This document shows, in pieces, positions 44,245-53,755 of a stretch of DNA of 64,000 bases (within the stretch, counting starts at the first letter, position 1; each line of letters opens with the position of its first letter). The position numbers and the translations under genes were made by a program. The stretch is from Methanomassiliicoccaceae archaeon DOK (lineage in GTDB: Archaea > Thermoplasmatota > Thermoplasmata > Methanomassiliicoccales > Methanomethylophilaceae). The stretch is from NCBI GenBank assembly GCA_009911715.1, contig CP047880.1:1550001-1614000 (forward strand). Direction: 5' to 3'. A model generated the notes under the pieces. That model was not told where the DNA came from and did no database searches. It saw only the letters and a list, made by a program, of their open reading frames with translations.

Positions 44245-45542
44245 TTTGCATGGTCCCCACAAACCCTGTCGGAGAACCCAAATCAGGGAGTGGGGACCAT
44301 CCCTTCCCACATTCCGAATTTTTTGGGAACTTAACCGATTCGTCAGACCGCTTAACCGTTTATGCTTCCGATACCCCCGTCCCGTATCAATCCTCTCCGA
44401 ATCCCACCAGATCCCGCAGGCCGAGCTTCTCGGGGGACTGGTTCGGCGAGTGGCGCTACGACCGCAAGGGGCTTCGCTCCGACCTCGCCAACGGAAAGAT
44501 CCATTTGAAGAACCGCAGGCATCAGCAGAGGTTCCTGGATTGGATGCGCGACGAGCAGATGATTGTCTTCCAGGACAAGAAGACGGGCGAGAAGGTCTAC
44601 AGCCCCGTCTGTCGCCGCGGAAACCGCCAGTACGCAATGAAGAAGGCGAGGCAACGCGACCTGTTCCTGGAGGCGTTCAGAACCAAGGAATTGGATCGCC
44701 AGATCGGCAACAATCCCAACATCCGTGAGACCTGCGCATTGCTAATCACCGTGACCTTCGACAAGAAGAAGTACACGATGGAGGAGGCATGGGGTATGCT
44801 CTCGTCCACGGAGATCGCCAGCTCTGACCTCAAGACAGGGGTGCTGAACAACCTGACAGCCAATCTCCGGGACATTTTCGGGCCTCTATGCAAGATCACC
44901 GTCAAGGAGGCCCAGGAGGACGGCTATCCCGCGCCGCATCTGATCGTCCTCCTTGACAATCCGACGACCGTCAAGCTCCATCGCGGCAAGGGTGGCCAGT
45001 CGTGGCGCATCTTCGATCCCCACACACTCAGACGCATCGGCAAGGACCCGGCGCTCCGCAGACTTTCCAGAATCCGCCATATAGATGCAATCTCCATGAA
45101 TCCTATCTGGAAGTACGGATTCATAGATGTTCAGGGTGTTGTGAAGGGATGCCGCTTCAAGAACCGCAAGGACGCCGTCAGTTATGCGTACAAATATCTC
45201 ACAAAGTCCCTGACAGACGACCACTGCAGGGAGCTCGAGGACCTCGATTCGATCTCCGAATGCAGGACCAAGAGCCTCCGCATATCCCTCTGGGGACACC
45301 TCTGCAACAAGTCCTATGGTCTGAGGGACATCACTTACGGAAGAAAGGTCAAGGAGTTCTTGAGCATGCTGCCTGCCGAGAACATGGACGGAGAAAATAC
45401 AATGGAATCTAGATGGACATTCATGAGAACTATCCCCTCGTTCGTCTATGAGAAGATCGTCATGTGGAATGCCAGGAAGATGTTGCGTCCATTCAGATCC
45501 AGACCAGAGACCTCCGACGCCAATCCATCACCAGCTTTCTGA
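44241..45542 (+). CDS. Rep-like protein of E2, reading through the att site
   Basis: A 433-residue protein, homologous over its length to the E1 copy. It begins at an ATG overlapping the E1 integrase stop (ATGA), so residues 1-14 are coded to the left of att and residues 14-20 by the att core itself. A second ATG lies at 44250. Motifs ALLITVTFDKK, YPAPHLIVLLDN and VSYAYKYLTKSL suggest a Rep of rolling-circle type with a degenerate HUH motif. Only the tandem position gives it a start codon here. Confidence 0.75.
   Translation: MICMVPTNPVGEPKSGSGDHPFPHSEFFGNLTDSSDRLTVYASDTPVPYQSSPNPTRSRRPSFSGDWFGEWRYDRKGLRSDLANGKIHLKNRRHQQRFLDWMRDEQMIVFQDKKTGEKVYSPVCRRGNRQYAMKKARQRDLFLEAFRTKELDRQIGNNPNIRETCALLITVTFDKKKYTMEEAWGMLSSTEIASSDLKTGVLNNLTANLRDIFGPLCKITVKEAQEDGYPAPHLIVLLDNPTTVKLHRGKGGQSWRIFDPHTLRRIGKDPALRRLSRIRHIDAISMNPIWKYGFIDVQGVVKGCRFKNRKDAVSYAYKYLTKSLTDDHCRELEDLDSISECRTKSLRISLWGHLCNKSYGLRDITYGRKVKEFLSMLPAENMDGENTMESRWTFMRTIPSFVYEKIVMWNARKMLRPFRSRPETSDANPSPAF
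44279..44299 (+). repeat. Attachment site copy 2 (E1/E2 junction)
   Basis: Identical 21-bp core to copies 1 and 3. Its left flank continues the integrase end; its right flank begins the E2 rep coding region (att codes K-S-G-S-G-D-H in the rep frame). Confidence 0.93.
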
Positions 45543-45656
45543 TTCCTTTTTGAATCACTTCTATCATACACAGCCGTCAGGCTGCGCTCCGTCCGTCCCA
45601 TCCCTTCTACCTGGACGTCCTCAGCATCATACTTCAGTCTTCTACACCACCTGCTA

Positions 45657-45843
45657 TCCCAAGCGGGCGGGCAAGCGCCCCCACAGCCGCACGGCAGGGG
45701 GCGCGCCCGCTCGCCAGGGAGCCGCGGAGCGGCGACCATGCCCGAGCGGAGCGAGGGCACAGGGGCCGGAGCGTCAGCGGAGGCCCCCAGGACGGAGCGC
45801 AGCGACGTCCCGACTTGATGGGGAGAACGTGAGTTAAAAGTCC
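45657..45843 (+). repeat. Multi-hairpin non-coding block, copy 2
   Basis: Homologous to copy 1. The outer arm here is GCGGGCGGGC pairing with GCCCGCTCGC (one G-T), different in sequence from copy 1 but still paired. Inner stems and the GGGGCC/GGCCCC and GGACG/CGTCC hairpins are kept. It ends in GAGTTAAAAG. Confidence 0.75.
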
Positions 45844-46811
45844 CAATACAGATCCCCTCCTCTTCCTGTTACATCCATTATTTTGGATAATAACGGAAAT
45901 CCGAACATTATACAGTATGTCACTTCGAATACGATTAGTATTGTGATGTCCATTGTGACAATAGCCAATATCATCGCATTAATGATAACAATCAGAACCA
46001 TGCCCAAAATGCAGAAATATAAAGCAGGATGTACACGCCTCATCGATTCTGTTTTTATACAAATGTAATACACGATGCAGCATACTACAAAAATAATAAT
46101 TGCAACATCACTTCCAGTCATGTAGACGTAGTATATTGCCAAAAACATCAAACAGACAATTGAATAGAACACTGCAAATGTGTCAAAAACAAATATTCTA
46201 CTTGTATTGTAGCTATGATCTGCCCTTCTGAACTTACGTTCGTCCTGCGGTTCGAACATAAATGTTGTAAGCCATTTTTTAGTTAGATACAAACCATCAG
46301 ACAATTGAACCCCAACTTTGATTGAGAAACAGGGGTAACGTAGTTTTCTTTCAATCTTGTCTGACTTTATGATGACCTCTTTTCTCTTAATCCACCGGAT
46401 TGTCTGCATATACAAGCTATTGTTGAGATCCCAATTGATATCACGCAATATGTCTGCTTTGACATCATTCCATTTATTTTTTGATACATAGAAACATTGA
46501 GACTGACCAGGATTGATAATAATATCATCTGTTTCGATTAAATCGAACAATCTTCCTGACACATAGACGCCTAGGTTGTAGATTAATATCGGGTCCTTGC
46601 CCTCATTGATAACATTAATCGAAACAACTTCGAGATGTTCTTTAACTTGAGTTGGACAGTTGAATTTTGAAGATTCAATGCATTTTTGATGTCTGGCCAG
46701 GAAAATCGCAAAATCAGAAGAGCGTCCTGAAGCGTCTGTGTCCAAGCAAACGACTTTCAGGACAGCTGACGCTATGGCGGAGGGCAATAAATCCCTGCCG
46801 TACGGGATCAT
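45834..46811 (-). CDS. Membrane protein of E2, 5' part replaced by IS sequence
   Basis: The A+T-rich gene ends at 45834. It encodes a soluble N-terminal part (VSINVINEGKDPILIYNLGVYV, a beta-sandwich-like pattern), then four or five C-terminal membrane spans (TFAVFYSIVCLMFLAIYYVY onward). The left end of an IS relic falls at about 46651, so the residues coded from 46651 to 46811 are IS-derived and the original start has been lost or displaced. Function unknown. Low G+C suggests a different origin from its neighbours. Confidence 0.6.
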   Translation of the reverse strand: MIPYGRDLLPSAIASAVLKVVCLDTDASGRSSDFAIFLARHQKCIESSKFNCPTQVKEHLEVVSINVINEGKDPILIYNLGVYVSGRLFDLIETDDIIINPGQSQCFYVSKNKWNDVKADILRDINWDLNNSLYMQTIRWIKRKEVIIKSDKIERKLRYPCFSIKVGVQLSDGLYLTKKWLTTFMFEPQDERKFRRADHSYNTSRIFVFDTFAVFYSIVCLMFLAIYYVYMTGSDVAIIIFVVCCIVYYICIKTESMRRVHPALYFCILGMVLIVIINAMILAIVTMDITILIVFEVTYCIMFGFPLLSKIMDVTGRGGDLYWDF

Positions 46812-47698
46812 CCGTACCGTCCGCGCCTGCTTCCGCAGGCTCGGACCGTACGAGTTCCTGGAAGGTCTGAAGGAGAAGGGTGTCCCCCTCAGCTATGTCG
46901 TCGAGCTCATGTGCGTGTACCAGCTGAACGGGGGCGGCTCCATGAACGAGTGCGGAGCCCTTTCGGGCTCCGTCCTCGTCAGAGAGGAGCTGTGCCACGG
47001 CCACTCCATCTCCCGCAAGACGATCGAGAGGGGCCTTTTCCTCCTGGACCTGTACTTCGAGGAGACAATAGTCCACCTGTGGCGCCGTCTGAACGAGATA
47101 TACCCTGATCTTTCGACCGATGCATATGTGGACGGGTCCCACATCCCACGTGAGGGTTCCGGTCGTGGAGCCTACACTGCCGCCGGCGAAGGCGGCGGCA
47201 GCGTCCAGCTCCAGGACCAGTTCATGATCGCCCAGTTGTGCGTCTCGATGGTCCGCTACGACATGGAGCCGGACCAGGTCGTCAAGAGGATCGACGGCAG
47301 AGTGGTCCGGATGGACCACAAGCCGTCGACAGCCACAATCTGCAAGAACCTGAGCCATTGGACAGTTGTGTTGATTCCGAGGGACGGGTTCAGGGTCGAC
47401 CGCATATACACCGATGAAAACGACCTCACACGTCGGATTTCAGAGGTTTTGGACCGTTATCGAGGGTGTTTTAGGTCGCTTCCCAGGGCCACAGGCCCCT
47501 GGGAAGCAGTATAAAACACTAACTGTCCAATGAACATCGGTTCCCAAATTTTTGCGGATGTCTGGCTATGCCCATTGGACAGGAGATTTCCCTCAGAAAA
47601 ATTTCACGCAGACACTTAGATATGAAGTTCTGATTCGACAATTGTCACGAAGCTGTGTGAAATCTGAAAAATGCTTCAAGCTGAAAACTCAATTGTCC
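46651..47698 (+). mobile_element. Insertion-sequence relic with inverted ends
   Basis: The left end (GAGTTGGACAGTTGAATTTT, from 46649) and the reverse complement of the right end (GAGTTGGACAATTGAGTTTT, to about 47704) match in most positions. Between them lies a shortened transposase. Extra copies of TTGGACAG at 47356 and 47575 suggest internal rearrangement. Target duplications are not clear. Confidence 0.6.
46774..47514 (+). pseudogene. Truncated IS4/IS1634-like transposase
   Basis: Encodes 246 residues, about half the usual length. The N-terminal part (GGSMNECGALSGSVLVREEL ... SISRKTIERGLFLLD) and TDAYVDGSHIPR, which holds the first Asp of the DDE triad, look like an IS4/IS1634-group transposase. 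The following residues jump to what looks like a C-terminal region, and the second Asp and Glu motifs are not seen. I infer an in-frame internal deletion. A TTG/GTG start at 46738 is also open. Confidence 0.6.
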
Positions 47699-47893
47699 AA
47701 CTCGAGGTAACTATATAAATATCGAGTGAGGCGATGTACTTTTCGGATGTCGTTGGCAGTTCATGGCAGGACATTCCGGAGAATGATAATGCACCGAAAT
47801 ACGAGGCTGACTGAATCCGGGGCGCCCAGCCGCAAGTAGCGCGCAACGATGGGACTGCGGTAGCATCCGTCCCCTCCAGGATCTGGTGGTACG
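47515..47893. other. Gene-free interval including the IS right end and a long leader
   Basis: Contains the IS right end (to about 47704) and then CTATATAAATA (47711-47721), a good TATA box. The next ATG is at 47894, which implies a leader of about 150 bases if this promoter is used. The leader holds GGGGCGCC-type complementary runs but no riboswitch class that I recognise. Confidence 0.45.
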
Positions 47894-49198
47894 ATGACAG
47901 ATGAAAACAACACGAATGACCAGATGCCCGTCGGTATCGATGACACCTCCACACCTACGGAGAGCAACCCCGCAACAGACCCTGCACCTCAGAATAGCAA
48001 ATCACTCACAGACATCCTACAATACACGGTCGGCCCCTATACGTTATCCGTCTGGCTGTTGATGTTCGCCGTCATCCTCGGGTATGCATCGTACGGAATG
48101 GCGATGATGAAGATTACCTGGGACCCATCGGTAGGATTCAACGGATACGAACTGGTTACATACAGGGGGTTCAACAACACCGACTTCGATGCCGAATGGA
48201 TAAGATTCGTTCCAACGGTGGCATTGATTGTGATTGTACTGACGGGGATACTTGTGCTCCTCCCGCGTCTCCGTATCAAGGAGATAAACAGGTATGCTTC
48301 CAAGTTGTATCTGATACCCTCAAACATCGCCGGAAAGAACCTGACACTGATACTCGGCGTGTTGATCGCGGTCCTGGGGATAATCACGGCCTCGTGGGGC
48401 GGCGTCTCCAGGACAGCGTGGGGGACCCAGGATGTCCTGGACCCCGCCACAGGCGTTTACGTTCTCGTTTTGTCTGGGTTGATCATAGCACTCCTGGGAT
48501 TCTTGGAAACGAGGCAGGGGACGCAGGCGGATGAGGGGGAGCTGTCCCTTCTGCTGCTCAGAAGCCCCGCACCCAGACCCGCGTCCGAGCCGGAACCTCC
48601 GGCCACAGACGGACTGGGGAAGCTCGTTCAGTTCTTCAGCAACACGACGTACATGACGTACGTCGCATTCGCAGTAGGCCTGCTTCTCATCTTCTTCGGA
48701 CTGTACGCCATGGTCGTCGGTAACGGGGAATTCCAGGAGAGGATCCCGATCATCGTCGGAGAGATAGGGACGATCCTTGCAGGGGTTCTGGTGTTCTTCC
48801 TAGCGAAGAACCTCTACGAGGGGAAGATCGTCGAGAAGGTTGACGTGATGTCCAGAGTGATCATGACCATCGGGATGGCCATGATGGTGTACCTGCTGTT
48901 CGACATGTTCGCGATGTCAAGCATATGGTTGGTGTTCGCATTCTTCGTCGCCGCATTGGTCTACATTTACGGCGAGTACATGGAACGCGACAAGAGCAAC
49001 GAGACGGTGGACAGGATCATGTGGGTTCTCATGCTTCTGGGAGGGGCGATCCTGACTCTGTTCAACGCTTACGGATTGATCATGGGACTGAAGGATCCGG
49101 GCCTGTATCTCATCATGAATCTGGCGTTGATCCTCGCAGGACTCTTCATGGTTTTCCTGACCCTGAATCCGCAGGTCAAGGCACGCATGGGGATGTGA
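47894..49198 (+). CDS. Multi-span membrane protein of unknown function
   Basis: A 434-residue protein: a hydrophilic, Asn/Thr/Pro-rich N-terminal tail of about 50 residues, then about ten membrane spans in two blocks separated by a cytoplasmic Pro/Glu-rich linker (APRPASEPEPPATDG). No family motif is recognised. GGTGGT upstream of the ATG may be the ribosome-binding site. It precedes a clear hairpin terminator. Two related blocks of spans suggest an internal duplication, which I could not verify. Confidence 0.7.
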   Translation: MTDENNTNDQMPVGIDDTSTPTESNPATDPAPQNSKSLTDILQYTVGPYTLSVWLLMFAVILGYASYGMAMMKITWDPSVGFNGYELVTYRGFNNTDFDAEWIRFVPTVALIVIVLTGILVLLPRLRIKEINRYASKLYLIPSNIAGKNLTLILGVLIAVLGIITASWGGVSRTAWGTQDVLDPATGVYVLVLSGLIIALLGFLETRQGTQADEGELSLLLLRSPAPRPASEPEPPATDGLGKLVQFFSNTTYMTYVAFAVGLLLIFFGLYAMVVGNGEFQERIPIIVGEIGTILAGVLVFFLAKNLYEGKIVEKVDVMSRVIMTIGMAMMVYLLFDMFAMSSIWLVFAFFVAALVYIYGEYMERDKSNETVDRIMWVLMLLGGAILTLFNAYGLIMGLKDPGLYLIMNLALILAGLFMVFLTLNPQVKARMGM

Positions 49199-49211
49199 TC
49201 CTCTGAAACAA

Positions 49212-49232
49212 CTCGGGGGTCACCCCCCCGAG
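49212..49232 (+). terminator. Hairpin after the membrane-protein gene
   Basis: CTCGGGGG / CCCCCGAG arms with a short loop, 14 bases after the stop. No T-tract follows. Confidence 0.45.
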
Positions 49233-49342
49233 CCATTTCATGCTCTTGGTCAATCGGATCAATATAGATTCTCACGGGGTGAACATCCGCACCCATGGCG
49301 CCTACGCCCTGTAGGTCCAGGCTAGTCTTGGTCGTGACCAGT

Positions 49343-49783
49343 TCAATCACTTCCGCGCCCCTTCCAGTAGGAGTCGATGCGGACATCCATCCTTTCGTAG
49401 AACGATTCCATCTGAGAGATCTCCTCATCGGTGAAATCCGAGAACAGGTACTCGAGGCATGATTCGGCACACTCCTTCACCACGGTCCTGACGCGCTCCC
49501 CCTCCGGGGTGAGGTGTATCCCGCAGCTCCTGCCGCGAGGCTCGTTCTCGACCAGCCCCATGTCCTGCAGCTGCCTCGTCACCCTGGTGGACAGGGCCAT
49601 GGTGACCCCGACCTTCTCCGCCAGCTCACTGTTGGTCAGGACCATGCCGGGTTCCAGTTCGATGAGGAATATGGCAGCGGATGATGTGATGCCGGTGCCT
49701 CTCAGCTTCTCGTTCATCATAGTCTCGATGAACTTCTTCACCTCTGCGGGTTTCTTGAAACTGCGGAAATCCACTGCCCTCAT
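49343..49783 (-). CDS. MarR-family transcriptional regulator
   Basis: A 146-residue winged-helix protein: ITSSAAIFLIELEPGMVLTNSELAEKVGVTMALSTRVTRQLQDMGLVENEPRGRSCGIHLTPEGERV contains the recognition helix and the D-x-R-like wing of MarR proteins. It lies downstream of the MFS gene on the same strand and probably represses that promoter through the TTTTACATGTAAAA pair at 51402-51446. The MFS gene is broken; the regulator looks intact. Confidence 0.88.
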   Translation of the reverse strand: MRAVDFRSFKKPAEVKKFIETMMNEKLRGTGITSSAAIFLIELEPGMVLTNSELAEKVGVTMALSTRVTRQLQDMGLVENEPRGRSCGIHLTPEGERVRTVVKECAESCLEYLFSDFTDEEISQMESFYERMDVRIDSYWKGRGSD

Positions 49784-49820
49784 GGTATCGACGAATCGCC
49801 CATCGGTGGTAAATGGTTTC

Positions 49821-49844
49821 GCCCGCCGCGATGGGGCGGCGGGC
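49821..49844. terminator. Hairpin between the MFS and MarR genes
   Basis: GCCCGCCGC / GCGGCGGGC arms around GATGGG. It may limit readthrough from the MFS gene into marR. Confidence 0.45.
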
Positions 49845-49852
49845 CATGGACA

Positions 49853-51334
49853 TCAGTCCTCCTCCGGGGTCCTGCCGTTACCGACCCTGAACGTCACTCC
49901 GATGAACATCAGCAGCAGGAGGAGGACGCCACCGATCAGGAACGCGGTGTCCACGCTGTCGGCGAACGCACCCAGGATGTCGTCGACGTAGGGGGCGACG
50001 GACTCGTACCCGGGCGTGCCGGCCTGGATCGCGGCCACGATGTCGAGGATCCCAGTGTCATGGGGCACGGCATCGAACATCCCGCTCGGCAGGACGGCCT
50101 CGAGATGCAGGGCTATCGCAGCGGTGATGATCATGGAGAATATCGCCGTCCCCATGGTGGCCCCGATGGATCTGACAAGGTTCACGGACGAGGTGGTCAT
50201 CCCCATCTCCCTGGGCTTGGAGCTGTTCTGGACGGCGGTCATGATCACGGACATGAAGCACCCAAGCCCGAGTCCGAACAGGAACGTGCTCCCGCAGTAG
50301 TACGCTATGGACGTGCCCAGCCCCATCCTGGACATCAGGCACAGGCCGACGAAGCAGAGGACTGGTCCGACCGTGAGCCACGCTCTGTATCCCGTCCTGT
50401 TGATAAGCATCCCGCTGGACACGGAGGTGATCGGCATGCCGCACACCATGGCCAGGGAGTACACCCCGGCCTCCAGGGTGGTCAGACCGAATATGTAGAT
50501 TGCGAACATGGACGAGTAGGTCATCACGCCCATCATCCCTATGCCGTAGATCAGCATGAACAGGGCCGACTTGACGATGGTGCGGTTCCTGAACAGGTGC
50601 GGTGCCAGGAGAGGCTCGCGCGCGCTCCTCTCGACCCTGACGAACAGGCAGAGGAGGACAACCGCGACGGCTGCCATGGCGGCGCTGGTCGGACTCACCC
50701 ATTCGAACTCCCTTCCGCCGAGCTCTATCAGGAGCAGCACGTCCAGGAGAAGGAGGGACAGCAGCGCGATGCCGCGTCTGTCTATGCTGTGCTCCGCATC
50801 CTCGTCGGGTTGTGCGAACCTCCTCACGGTGAGGGCCATGCTCACCACCGCCAGCGGCACGTTGATGTAGAATATCCAGTACCAGGACACGTACTCCGTT
50901 ATGTATCCGCCTATGAGGGGGCCGATCCCGCTCCCGATCCCGAAGAACGCACCGAGTATGCCCTGCATCCTGCCCCTGTCCTTGGGAGCGTAGAAATCCG
51001 CGACGGCGGCGGTGGCGACCGGGATCAGTATGCCCCCGCCGAACCCCTGGATCGCACGGCAGACGATGAGCATCTCCATGTTCACCGACATCCCCGCGAC
51101 GACGGACCCGAGGATGAATAGCACGAATCCCAGGAGGAACAGCGGCTTCCTCCCGTATATGTCGGACAGCTTCCCGGCAACGGGGATCATGATGGTCTCG
51201 CAGAGCATGTACGCCGTCACCATTCAGGAGTAGAGGTCGCTCCCGTCGAGGTCGGCCGCGATGACGGGTCCGCATGTTCCGACGATCGTCCCGTCGAAGC
51301 ATGCGATCAGCATCCCCAGGAATATGCCGATCAT
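49853..51334 (-). pseudogene. MFS drug-efflux transporter (DHA2/EmrB type) with a nonsense codon
   Basis: The C-terminal 456 residues (from 51223) form a long MFS protein with about 13 spans; motif GKLSDIYGRKP is the A-motif of the superfamily. Upstream in the same frame lies the first span (MIGIFLGMLIACFDGTIVGT ... DGSDLYS), separated only by a TGA at 51224-51226 where family members have Trp (YS-W-MVTAYML). I infer one TGG-to-TGA change. A restart at the ATG right after the TGA would make a protein without the first span. Confidence 0.82.
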
Positions 51335-51401
51335 CGTGACCGTGCGTGTCCTGGGGTCGATGTTTCTCCAGGTAATCTGTTCATTCGTTTGAAATCACCA
51401 G

Positions 51402-51446
51402 TTTTACATGTAAAATTAGTTCTGTATTTAAATTTTACATGTAAAA
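51402..51446. promoter_or_regulatory. Paired MarR-type operators around a TATA box
   Basis: Two exact palindromes TTTTACATGTAAAA at 51402-51415 and 51433-51446, centres 31 bases (about three turns) apart, with ATTTAAATA between. The minus-strand promoter of the MFS/marR pair would sit in the middle. Binding by the linked MarR is inferred. Confidence 0.8.
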
Positions 51447-51598
51447 CTATTTCATACAAACCATTCTGTGGTGGTTTCAAGTGGGATGGCGGTCCGAACC
51501 GTCTGTTCCGCAACGCTGTCCCGAGGGGACGAACATCCTGCAATAATCGAACATCGGCCGAAGATCCGTCCGTCCGCAACGGCGGCCTCGGGTTGTGG

Positions 51599-51621
51599 CC
51601 CCCGTCCGAAGACGGGGGCGG
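51599..51621 (-). terminator. Hairpin after the surface protein gene at 51646
   Basis: GCCCCCGTC-CGAA-GACGGGGGC, a tight stem-loop 25 bases past the stop on the minus strand. Confidence 0.55.
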
Positions 51622-51645
51622 GCAAGGGTGTTTATGCAGCGATGA

Positions 51646-53379
51646 TCAGGCCACGTAGCTGGCCCAGTAGAGCTCCAGCAGGGTCTCCTCACCGTCCCTT
51701 TCCTCGCCGAGGGCGTACAGTATGCCGTCGTCTATCCCGATGTAGCTGGTGAAGACGGTGCCGTCGTCCTCGATGCTGCGGTACACCTCGCAGTTGCGGG
51801 TGCCGTAGAGGAAATCGCCCACGAACTTGCCGACGTACTCGCCGTTGGTGTAGCCGGGGCCCTTGAGCAGGCCCTCCACGGTCCAGGAGCTCTCGACGCC
51901 GTCCTGCATCACGGTGATGTTGCCGTCGCCGTCCGTCGCCGTCACCCTCAGGGTGACGATATCGCTCCAGTCGTTCTCCACGTATCTGCAGTAGTCGTTG
52001 ACGACGATGTCGGTGCGCAGCTCGCTCTTCTGAATCGGGTCGTCGCGCCCCCAGTCGTAACCGTAGTGTGTGTAGACGATGAACGAGCGATCCTCTCCGT
52101 CCTGAACGTCCAAGGCTATGACGACCCCGCCGTACCTGTAGGCGGTGACCAGCAGTCCGTCCAGCTCTCCGGCCATGCCCTCGCACTCCAGAGCGCCCCA
52201 GGGCGTGTTGATCGTCCTTCCCTCGGCGGCCTCCCAGGTGACGTCCTGCAGGGCTATGAAATCCGGTATGCCCGGCTCCTGTCCGGCGGGCTCCAGGTTC
52301 TCGTAGAGGGAGGTCGTGTACGTTCCGTCCGCGGACTGGTACGCGATCAGATAGTCCTCCTCGACGGAGTATGTCGGGACCACGCCGTCCATGGTGTAGC
52401 GGACTCCGGTCGCGTTGTAGCCGAAGGGATCGTCCATCGGCATCAGTTCGAACGGGGCGGATCCCACAACCAGGCTCGAATAAGCAAGGGAGTACTCGAT
52501 GCGGAGGTCACCTTCGTATTCGCAGCGGAGGTAGACGACGCCGTCGTCCTTCCCCACGTACACCTCCTGGTATCCGCCGTCCGCATCCTCCTCGAGGTAG
52601 AGGTCGCACAGGATGTTCCCGTACTCCGTGTTCTTCACGTACCCGGTCCCCATGGGCTCCAGGCCCCTGTAGCCGTCGGTGTTGAGGAAGTTGGCCACGG
52701 TGTCGGTCATGGACTCCCCGGTCCCCGCGACGGTGTACGTCAGCATGTCCCCGTCGACGGATGTTACGGCATGTGTGATCATCCCGATCCCGGTCTGTGT
52801 CGCGCCATCGTACTGCGTGATGAGATACGACACCACGTCCCCGGCTTCGACCTCGGTCTTCTGGGAGTTCACGGCCACGTCCATGTCCAGTCCGCCGTAC
52901 AGGGTGGACTTGACGAGCTCCATCACGTACCTCATCCCTCCGCCGTCGGATTCGGCATGGACTATGGCGCCCGTGCGGGGGTCCACCCAGTAGACGTCCT
53001 CGGCGCCCGGGCCGAAGTATCCCTCGTAGACCCGGCACTCGACCTCCTCGCCCATGAACCCGATGGTCTCCATGCGCTGAGGCTCCATCTCCGAGAAATA
53101 CCTGTACGGGCTGTATGGTTCGTAGTCCCAACCGGAGACCCCGGACATGAGCATGAGGCCATCCGGATCGGACTTGTAGACGTATTCGTACTGATAGTAG
53201 CTGGACTCGACCCCCGGGTAGTCCTCGTCGGTGACGGTCACCTTGTACAGGAAACTGTCCCCGACGCCGATCTCCCTGTACGCATCATCGTGGTCCTCGG
53301 ACGCGTACCAGGAGATCCCCACCGCAGCGACGATGACGACAGTGACTATCGCGATCAATCCTATCGACTTCGACTCCAT
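51646..53379 (-). CDS. Membrane-anchored extracytoplasmic protein, unknown function
   Basis: A 577-residue protein. Residues 5-25 (IGLIAIVTVVIVAAVGISWYA) form an N-terminal membrane anchor; the rest is acidic, rich in Asp, Gly and Tyr, with repeated beta-strand-like units of about 130 residues (each with a pattern such as VGDSFLYKVTVTDED / AGDVVSYLITQYDG / VNDYCRYVEND), suggesting three related domains outside the cell. The ATG at 53379 follows TTAAATATC at the right distance for a leaderless transcript. No catalytic motif is seen. Confidence 0.72.
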   Translation of the reverse strand: MESKSIGLIAIVTVVIVAAVGISWYASEDHDDAYREIGVGDSFLYKVTVTDEDYPGVESSYYQYEYVYKSDPDGLMLMSGVSGWDYEPYSPYRYFSEMEPQRMETIGFMGEEVECRVYEGYFGPGAEDVYWVDPRTGAIVHAESDGGGMRYVMELVKSTLYGGLDMDVAVNSQKTEVEAGDVVSYLITQYDGATQTGIGMITHAVTSVDGDMLTYTVAGTGESMTDTVANFLNTDGYRGLEPMGTGYVKNTEYGNILCDLYLEEDADGGYQEVYVGKDDGVVYLRCEYEGDLRIEYSLAYSSLVVGSAPFELMPMDDPFGYNATGVRYTMDGVVPTYSVEEDYLIAYQSADGTYTTSLYENLEPAGQEPGIPDFIALQDVTWEAAEGRTINTPWGALECEGMAGELDGLLVTAYRYGGVVIALDVQDGEDRSFIVYTHYGYDWGRDDPIQKSELRTDIVVNDYCRYVENDWSDIVTLRVTATDGDGNITVMQDGVESSWTVEGLLKGPGYTNGEYVGKFVGDFLYGTRNCEVYRSIEDDGTVFTSYIGIDDGILYALGEERDGEETLLELYWASYVA

Positions 53380-53755
53380 GGTTAACCATCCGGTCGGTCG
53401 ATATTTAATGATGATGAGGTTCCCATGTCTCTGGACGCCAAACGCGGATGGGGACTCCACGGATCCCGGCCCGGTGCATCCCGGTCCAGGAGCTCCGTCG
53501 TCATCACGGGGTCCGCGTGTGCTCAGGACGTCGCAGAACATTCATGATGTCCTACGGCAATCTGGGTCGCACTGGAATCATATCTTGTACAAAATGTTGA
53601 CGTATGAACATAAGGCTCAGCACATATGTTCTACGTCCTAGTGGATTTTTGTTACGGGGCATCAACAGTCTACATCGGGGCACGTCCCATCGAAGCTCAG
53701 GTCATTCCCTGATCCATCAGGGTCCTCGCCTTTCCAAACTCCTCAACTCGACCGT
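53380..53755. other. Gene-free interval with degraded sequence
   Basis: Holds the promoter of the minus-strand surface protein (TTAAATATC near 53400). No supported gene is seen beyond short frames. Confidence 0.4.

Larger units (their letters stand above)
37738..44299. mobile_element. Integrated element E1 (carries HpaII-like R-M and Vsr)
   Basis: Bounded by att copies 1 and 2. Layout: rep-like gene, multi-hairpin block, small hypothetical gene, vsr, dcm, HpaII-like nuclease, AbrB-like regulator (minus), small ORF and tyrosine integrase ending 34 bases before att. The same backbone occurs in E2. Size and the int-att arrangement fit a plasmid-like integrative element. The rep gene lacks a start codon in this integrated form. 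Confidence 0.88.

Noticed and set aside
45448-45837. Open frames through the hairpin block (also at 62,150-62,270)
   Set aside because: Arg/Pro/Ala-rich translations come from the palindromic G+C-rich sequence; the three copies are conserved as structure, not as one reading frame.
51224-51226. Recoding of the TGA in the MFS gene as Trp or Sec
   Set aside because: TGA ends most genes here, so it is not Trp; no SECIS-like element is evident, and this lineage is known for UAG (pyrrolysine), not UGA, recoding.
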